Below the pieces are notes generated by a model that did not search any database, was not told the DNA's origin, and worked only from the letters and a program-made list of their open reading frames with translations. Positions 32,244 to 36,989 of a stretch of DNA of 36,989 bases are shown one piece after another; the first letter of the stretch is position 1, and each line of letters starts with the position of its first letter. The stretch spans positions 1 through 36,989 of the forward strand of contig NZ_JADKRX010000013.1 in the NCBI RefSeq assembly GCF_015350975.1. Direction: 5' to 3'. The translations under genes and the position numbers were made by a program. The stretch comes from Curtobacterium sp. VKM Ac-1395. Lineage in GTDB: Bacteria > Actinomycetota > Actinomycetes > Actinomycetales > Microbacteriaceae.

Positions 32244-32382
32244 GTACCGACCGATAGTCCACGATTACCGAAACCTAATCGGTGGCAATCGATGTCTATC
32301 GACGGGTCTATGACGCAGATCGCCCGTCAGCCCAGCTCCTTCACTTCGAAGCTGAAGCAGATTCCGTATTCGTTGCGGCGTG

Positions 32383-33426
32383 CTAAGCGACTGGGATGTC
32401 CCAGTAGGTGGGTTGTTCGTACTGTTCCGACCAGCCGCGCCGCATCCGTGTCGCTGCCCGGTCGAACGCGTCGACGACGTCGGTGTCGCTGGTCAGGAGT
32501 GATTGCAGTCGGAGTCCGTCGTAGAGGGCGAGAAGCTGCTGGGCAGCCCGCATCGGGTCCATCGTGGACGGCTCCCTCCCCGTTCGTACGTCCTCGGTGA
32601 GTGCAGCGCGGACCACTTCCCGGAACTGCAGGTAGGCCGACCGGTAGTAGTCCGATCCGTCCGCGGACGGATCGGTCGACACGCCAAGCGTTGAGGCGAT
32701 CAGCCGCATCAGCGCGGGTTCCTCCCGGTGCGCCGCCAGCAGGGCATGAAGATAGGCGACGGTTCCTTTCTCCGCCGCTAGGGGCAGCAGTGGTGCCGAC
32801 ACAGCCCGCGTCCAGCGCATCACGGTCGCCGCGAGCAGTGCGTGTGTGGACGGGAAGAGCTCACTGATTTGGTCGACGCTCATTCCGCTGCGATCCACGA
32901 CAGCCTCGATCGAGAAGCGTGAGACTCCATCGTCGTGAATCGCGGCGATCGCACCGTTGATGACCCGCGTCTTCGGGGCTTCCTCATCGATGACTTGCTG
33001 GTTTGTCAGTGGTGCCAGCGGGTGCTTCCGGAACCAATCCAGCAGTCCTCGTGCTCGAGACGCACCGAACGAGGGGTCGGAGGGACGAGCGACGTCGAAC
33101 AAGTCGCTGAAACCAGGGACATCGCGCATGAGGGGGTCGAGGGACTGAAACGCCATCGACCAGTCCGGGAACGACCGCCGCTGGATGGGTTCGTCGAGCA
33201 GGAGGCGCACGTTTGTGTGCCGTGGGTCGGCGCGGACCTGTTCGAACCGGCTGCGGACGATGTCGTCGTCGCCTTCGAGAACGCCGATGCAGTTGTCTTC
33301 TTTGTGGGCGAGCAGTCCGGTGACGCCCAGTCGGGTGTTCTTCTCGCGACCGACGGCGAGGATCTGGGCCAGTTCTGAGTCCGTGATCGGACGTGTCTGC
33401 GTGCTGGTGTAGACGAGCGATCGCAT
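32383..33426 (-). CDS. BLUF-domain/TetR-family fusion regulator
   Basis: 347 aa. Residues 1-95 are a BLUF flavin photoreceptor domain that aligns to AppA without gaps: Tyr6 (Tyr21 in AppA), Asn30 (Asn45), Trp89 (Trp104) and Met91 (Met106) are kept, but the position of the essential Gln63 is Gly48 in DNCIGVLEG. Residues ~150-345 are a TetR regulator: TRVINGAIAAIHDDGVSRFS, then IEAVVDRSGMSVDQISELF as the helix-turn-helix, and a helical C-terminal domain. The protein would be a one-piece FAD-dependent regulator; without the Gln the normal light cycle is doubtful. The ATG at 33426 follows GGGAGAAGG. No obvious target gene is adjacent. Confidence 0.85.
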   Translation of the reverse strand: MRSLVYTSTQTRPITDSELAQILAVGREKNTRLGVTGLLAHKEDNCIGVLEGDDDIVRSRFEQVRADPRHTNVRLLLDEPIQRRSFPDWSMAFQSLDPLMRDVPGFSDLFDVARPSDPSFGASRARGLLDWFRKHPLAPLTNQQVIDEEAPKTRVINGAIAAIHDDGVSRFSIEAVVDRSGMSVDQISELFPSTHALLAATVMRWTRAVSAPLLPLAAEKGTVAYLHALLAAHREEPALMRLIASTLGVSTDPSADGSDYYRSAYLQFREVVRAALTEDVRTGREPSTMDPMRAAQQLLALYDGLRLQSLLTSDTDVVDAFDRAATRMRRGWSEQYEQPTYWDIPVA

Positions 33427-34067
33427 ACTGCCTTCTCCCTGTTCGTAGTCCACCCTGGCTTCAACAGAGTCAAGACGCATGTTCACACACGCCACAACCC
33501 CACCTTCGGGTGTTCCCATCCTCGAGCTCGAAGGGCGGACGAGTGCGGCCCTGTGGTACATAGGGCGGTCAGACTGCTGTTCACGCGGGCGCGGGTCAGG
33601 TTCCCTGAGTCCGTCGCCTCGCAGCCTTCGAAACGCTGACGTTCTATGCCGAGGTACCACGGTAGATATCGAGCGCTGCGAGGCGAAACGTGTTGCACGA
33701 TCTGGATCAACCGGCGACACTTCGAGCAGCCGGTTGGTTACCGGTCAGAGCGGCCCCCTTCCTGATCGGTGGGAGATTCCGCTCGGAGAGGTGTGACGCA
33801 TCGCGTCGCACCTCTCCTTACGATGCAGCCCCCCGCGATGCGCGGTTTGCACGCGATACGAGGGCTTCCGAAGTTCCGCGCCGACCATGCAGTCGCCAAC
33901 AGGCGAATCAGACACCACGTGGCAGGTAATACCCAAGCACCGTTCTGCGCTCCGTGGCGACCGGGTCGCACGGTTCAGGGCAGTATCGGGGCCAGCTGTA
34001 GGAGGTCGGCATCAACACATCACGGTACGAGCGAGAGCCGTCAGTTGCGCCGGCAACGATCGAGACG
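33427..34067. other. 640 bp without a clear gene
   Basis: Upstream region of the BLUF-TetR gene. It contains the strong hairpin at 33786-33816 but no frame with protein-like composition on either strand. Confidence 0.4.
33786..33816. terminator. Strong hairpin, probable terminator
   Basis: A 14-bp stem GAGAGGTGTGACGC/GCGTCGCACCTCTC (one G-U pair) with loop ATC. The gene it serves is not clear. Confidence 0.65.
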
Positions 34068-34259
34068 ATGGCGGGACTCCGTCGCCGGTTCCGCCGGGGC
34101 GATCAAGCACCGGCGTCGGCGGAAAGTCGTATGCCCGATCTGTTCGAGATGCTGTCCGAAGCCAACGTGTTCCCGTCTCGAGACTCGTCAGCGTTGCTTC
34201 GCGAGAACCGGTCAGGGATGCGTGGTCCGAACCTAGACGAGGGAGCGGACGGGGTCTGA
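34068..34259 (+). CDS. Small hypothetical protein (63 aa)
   Basis: Starts MAGLRRRFRRGDQAPASAES, continues with RMPDLFEMLSEANVFPSRDS and ends in an acidic tail. The stop codon lies within a strong terminator hairpin, which supports it as a transcribed gene. No family is recognised and the ribosome-binding site is weak. Confidence 0.4.
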   Translation: MAGLRRRFRRGDQAPASAESRMPDLFEMLSEANVFPSRDSSALLRENRSGMRGPNLDEGADGV

Positions 34260-34278
34260 GCTTTGACCCCGGCCGCTC
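34243..34278 (+). terminator. Terminator overlapping the end of the small gene
   Basis: The stem GAGCGG-A-CGGGGTC pairs with GACCCCG-G-CCGCTC around an 8-nt loop (TGAGCTTT); one A/G mismatch. The stop of the 34068 gene is in the loop. Confidence 0.7.
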
Positions 34279-34416
34279 TAGGCAAGCCCTGTCGGACCGC
34301 CCTGACGAGGTCAGGAGCTTGCTCGAACCGGCCTCATCGCGAGGCTAGAGCACGCCGTGTCTTCGGCGCTAGAAGCGAATCAGCGACGGATGGCTAATTG
34401 AGAACCGAGGCGGTTC

Positions 34417-34645
34417 TCAGTTGAGATCGGCGCGGTGAACGGCCCGGTAGACGGTCGTGGGTGCGCGGTGCCAAGCAGCTCGGCGAGGTCGCTGGTGGTG
34501 TGGGTGCCGGCACGGGGCAGCTCGACCAGGTGCTTCTCTTGCGCCTTGTTGAGCCTGGGCTTGCCGCCGCGGAGCTGCCGGCTGCCTTCGCGGTCGCCAT
34601 GCCCTCACGGATACGAGCCCGGATCAGGTCGACCTCGAACCGGTC
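34417..34645 (-). pseudogene. Serine recombinase C-terminal remnant with frameshifts
   Basis: Reading across frames gives DLIRARIREGMATAKAAG, then RGGKPRLNKAQEKHLVELPR, AGTHTTSDLAELLGT and TTVYRAVHRADLN with a stop. This is the end of the catalytic domain linker and the helix-turn-helix of a resolvase, broken by at least two frameshifts. The hairpin at 34399-34419 (TGAGAACCG/CGGTTCTCA) covers the stop. It is not the same copy as the resolvase at 4052-4489. Confidence 0.6.
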
Positions 34646-35077
34646 TCGAGCGTGAAGCCGTCGACCTGCGTCCTGTCGACTGCAAGCAGCCAGCCGACGC
34701 GCTGATCCAAGTCCGGTCTAGGTCGGTCAGCAACACCTTCATGAGCCACCGAGGGTGCCGTCGACGCCGGCTCGAGATACTCGAACTTGGATCGCATCGC
34801 CGGTGTCCGGGTGGGGGTGCTTGAGGTGCACTGTCCGCCGTAAGCCCTTCTTCGGGCGGTAGACGTCACTGCGTACGCCGTGTTGCTGTTGCAATAGCCG
34901 CAGTCGTTGCCTACGTTGATGTGCGGCTACCCCAGACCCTGGTAGCCGCATCCCACCCGCTAGCGCACCCTCAGTCGCGGCAGCCTCGACCACTCACCGT
35001 CCGTTCATTCCCGGACCGACGGGAGTCGTGAACCGTGGTCGCGCCCACCTCGAGGGTTCCGAACTATCAGGACCCCG
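34646..35077. other. 430 bp of probable decayed coding DNA
   Basis: A leftward frame around 34739-34880 contains SDVYRPKKGLRRTVHLKHPH and DTGDAIQVRVSRAGV, of protein-like composition but without a credible start. Probably a gene remnant next to the resolvase scar. Confidence 0.3.
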
Positions 35078-35815
35078 ATGAGCGCAATCGCCCGCACCCT
35101 CGACCACGTCATCCGGGCCCCAGCCCGCCTGGCCCGCACCACCGAATTTTTCTTCCGACGTGCGGATTCGATGGGAGACATCTATCCCGACGATAATCGA
35201 CATGGCACGGTCCCCGGCTCTGACGTGGACCGGGTGTTGTTCCTCGGCGAGGCCGGTCAGATGAGCCTGGGAGTCCGCACGCATCAGCTGTCGATGGCGG
35301 CGTACTTCGCCCGACACCACCACGCTGCGTCCGGGCGAGGCGTCGAGTGGAGCATCGAGCCGTTCCCGAACGCGCGACTCGCCGACGCTCCCTCCGTCCT
35401 CGCGGCGAGTGAGGACGCGATTCGCAGGGCTGACATTGTGGTCGTGGTCGTGGGGATCACGGACGCGCTGCGCGTTGTGCGTCCAGCAATCTGGGAGGAA
35501 GGAATCCGGGACACCCTCAGTACACTCACCACGATGCTGGCTGCCGACGCGCGGATCCTGCTCGCTCACATCCCGCCGCTCGATAACGCAGGCAGTCTTT
35601 CCCGGCCGGCACGGGTTGCCGCGGGTCGTCATGGGAGCGCGTTGAACCGGCGCACCGACATCGCGGCTGAAGACCACTCTCAGGCCGTCTGCGTCTCGTT
35701 CCCCGAGGAACTGACCCGCGCACTGTGGCGTCCAGAGTCAGACCAGAAGCGCTACAGCAACACATACGACATCTGGGCCGCGCACATGGCCCGAAACCTG
35801 CCCGACCCGAACTGA
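35078..35815 (+). CDS. SGNH/GDSL-hydrolase-like protein, active site degenerate
   Basis: 245 aa. The layout suggests an SGNH fold: VDRVLFLGEAGQMSLGVRTH at the place of block I, RADIVVVVVGITDALRVV at the place of block III, ARILLAHIPPL as a core strand, and a late YSNTYDIWAAHMA. The nucleophile motif GDS is GEA here and the GxND motif is GITD, so ester hydrolysis is doubtful. No signal peptide is seen. The family assignment is moderate. Its ATG is preceded by AGGACCCCG. Confidence 0.6.
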   Translation: MSAIARTLDHVIRAPARLARTTEFFFRRADSMGDIYPDDNRHGTVPGSDVDRVLFLGEAGQMSLGVRTHQLSMAAYFARHHHAASGRGVEWSIEPFPNARLADAPSVLAASEDAIRRADIVVVVVGITDALRVVRPAIWEEGIRDTLSTLTTMLAADARILLAHIPPLDNAGSLSRPARVAAGRHGSALNRRTDIAAEDHSQAVCVSFPEELTRALWRPESDQKRYSNTYDIWAAHMARNLPDPN

Positions 35816-35839
35816 CAGGGACCTAAAAGGAGGCAGCCG

Positions 35840-36052
35840 ATGCCGAACCGGCGGAGGCGACTGTCCGACAGCCGATCCGTCGCTGGACCAGCGAGCTCGT
35901 CATGGAATGCCTGCGCGGATCACGGCAATGCGAACCAGGGGACCTCCCGGATCCCGTCGCCCGGTCCGTCTGCTGGGGGTGTTTCTCGATGGCACTCGGA
36001 CCCGTGTGCCGAATCTTGGGACACGCTTGAGCGCTTCATTGGGAGTCTGTAG
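35840..36052 (+). CDS. Possible small gene with a strong ribosome-binding site (70 aa)
   Basis: AAAAGGAGGCAGCCG before the ATG at 35840 is one of the best ribosome-binding sites of the window, 22 bp after the SGNH-like gene. The product (MPNRRRRLSDSRSVAGPASS and on) has the composition of a chance frame after the first 20 residues, so the gene may be frameshifted. No family is recognised. Confidence 0.3.
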   Translation: MPNRRRRLSDSRSVAGPASSSWNACADHGNANQGTSRIPSPGPSAGGVSRWHSDPCAESWDTLERFIGSL

Positions 36053-36576
36053 ATGGGGTGTGGTTCGGTGGTTTCACCGTTGCCGGCCCCTGTGGGTGCC
36101 GGATGGCGACGTAGTGCCGAACCTCGCGACACAGCACAGTGAGGTAGCAGGTCGTCATTGCACCGTTCCCTTGGTTTGGCGGCAGAACGTGACGGGGACC
36201 TGAAGTCGGCCGAGGGTTCAGCGTCCTACCTTCGTGCCGGGAAGCAATACTGCGGAGCACGAACGTAGGAATTTGGACCGGCCGGGCGTGCGTTCGGGTC
36301 ACAGCCCGACCGGTGGTTCGGGGTGACTTCGCGAGGAAGCGCCGAGTACTGCTCGTGCAAGATCGTCCCTCGCTCGTCATCGGACATCGCAGTGTGGATG
36401 TTCCGGCGGCCAGGGGCTGGGGCAGCGTGGGCGCAACAATAGGGCCGTCTCCCTTCGACCACAACCCCCTGACCCGGACCGTCCTCATAGCGCGACGCGG
36501 ATAGTCAATCGGTGTAACGTCCCGTCCGAGCGGCTTGCCCAGACCTCTGCACTGCTCTCCGAACCGGAGGTCTGCC
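36053..36576. other. 520 bp without a clear gene
   Basis: Several long frames exist on both strands, but none has protein-like composition or a good ribosome-binding site. Nothing else stands out. Confidence 0.35.
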
Positions 36577-36639
36577 ATGAACGTTCAATGTCCGCAGAAC
36601 AGCTACGATCGGCGCCGCCAGCCGTGGTCTTATTCATGA
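36577..36639 (+). CDS. 20-aa leader frame coupled to the right GAF gene
   Basis: The frame MNVQCPQNSYDRRRQPWSYS starts five bases after GGAGGT and its TGA overlaps the GAF start (ATGA). The left GAF copy shows the same overlap after a frame ending PWSDS. It is either a leader peptide or the tail of a lost upstream gene. Confidence 0.35.
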   Translation: MNVQCPQNSYDRRRQPWSYS

Positions 36640-36989
36640 CCGGCGGTGGCTTCGTCGCTGCGATCGCGTCGTTGCAACGCGCGGGGATCGGTGACGATCT
36701 GTGCGGTCCGTTCCTTTCGGCGCTTCCCGTCACCGGTGTCGCGATCTCCACACTCGGTGATCCCTTCGGTTCCGAGACTGTGTGTGCGAGCGACGCGGCA
36801 GCAGCGGAACTGGATGAGATCCAGCTGGACCTCGGTGAAGGCCCGTGCTGGGAAGCGATGCTGACCGGCGTTCCGGTTCTGGAGCCAAACGTGCAGACCG
36901 CAACATCGCCGAACTGGCCGATGGCATCGCGTGCGCTGCGTGAAACAGGGCTCGGCGCAGTGTTCGCGTTCCCGATGCGCGTCGGCACC
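36636..36989 (+). CDS. GAF-domain protein, 5' part (runs off right end)
   Basis: 118 codons to the window edge, 97% identical in protein to the inverted copy at the left end. GAF-type features are TGVAISTLGDPFGS and DEIQLDLGEGPCWEAMLTGV; a C-terminal ANTAR domain would be expected beyond the edge. Unlike the left copy, the frame here is open upstream, and an ATG at 36588 (MSAEQLRSAPPAVVLFM) is an alternative start. The two copies are in opposite orientation, so the genome holds at least two of these genes. Confidence 0.75.
   Translation, partial: MTGGGFVAAIASLQRAGIGDDLCGPFLSALPVTGVAISTLGDPFGSETVCASDAAAAELDEIQLDLGEGPCWEAMLTGVPVLEPNVQTATSPNWPMASRALRETGLGAVFAFPMRVGT
36913..36989. repeat. 77-bp terminal inverted identity (right copy)
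   Basis: Exact reverse complement of bases 1-77; the first mismatch is at 36912. Confidence 0.9.

Noticed and set aside
34994..35677. 227-codon leftward frame
   Set aside because: Antisense shadow of the SGNH-like gene.
36036..36578. 180-codon leftward frame before the right GAF gene
   Set aside because: Poor composition, no ribosome-binding site, and it crosses the likely upstream region of the GAF gene.
1..36989. Linear plasmid with terminal inverted repeats
   Set aside because: The exact identity is 77 bp, ends inside a coding gene and lacks telomere-type palindromes; an assembly-graph overlap explains it better.
1..36989. CRISPR array or cas genes
   Set aside because: No regularly spaced direct repeats of suitable length and no cas-like proteins were seen.

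Overview
The window is high-GC DNA with actinobacterial gene families, Shine-Dalgarno sites and codon use. The gene types fit Microbacteriaceae, perhaps Curtobacterium, but that placement is an inference. It looks like a whole assembly contig carrying a mobilizable plasmid or integrated plasmid plus scarred accessory DNA. Both ends stop inside two near-identical, inverted GAF-domain genes. The outermost 77 bases are exactly inverted copies and the next base differs, which is the signature of a k=77 assembly-graph overlap and not of a biological telomere.

Region 1 (1-12.5 kb) is a mosaic of accessory genes and mobile-element scars. It holds a LysR regulator whose DNA-binding domain is replaced by a transposase N-terminus, a YeiH-type exporter, a SecB-like fragment, a DUF488 protein, and a truncated resolvase/transposase pair abutting a second LysR fragment. 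Next comes a respiratory cassette: intact cytochrome oxidase subunit I (ctaD), an OhrR-like thiol peroxide sensor, and a heme O synthase gene (ctaB) split by one TAG codon. An SdpI-like membrane protein, an SDR dehydrogenase between two IS3 ends, a tRNA 3' fragment with its terminator, an ABM monooxygenase and a DJ-1/AraC regulator follow.

Region 2 (12.9-27 kb) is the plasmid backbone. Three ~200-280 nt inverted-repeat-rich elements with shared architecture precede three small genes, interleaved with a ParB-like protein and the anti-restriction protein ArdC. They are candidates for a structured leader family or for single-stranded-DNA promoters of a conjugative leading region. Then come an NrdH-like redoxin operon, a VbhA-like antitoxin with a Fic toxin, an HNH nuclease, a candidate oriT, and a 1498-aa MobF relaxase-helicase. 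The Fic protein and the relaxase share the same C-terminal tail, which suggests a common transfer signal, as in the VbhT and Bep effectors of Bartonella.

Region 3 (27-37 kb) carries an AraC-type DNA-binding protein with a zinc ribbon, two related AAA+ ATPases with winged-helix tails (one frameshifted), a BLUF-TetR fusion whose key BLUF glutamine is glycine, a decayed resolvase, an SGNH-like protein and the second GAF gene. No replication initiator, integrase, coupling protein or type IV secretion genes were recognised, so the element looks mobilizable and not self-transmissible from this window alone.
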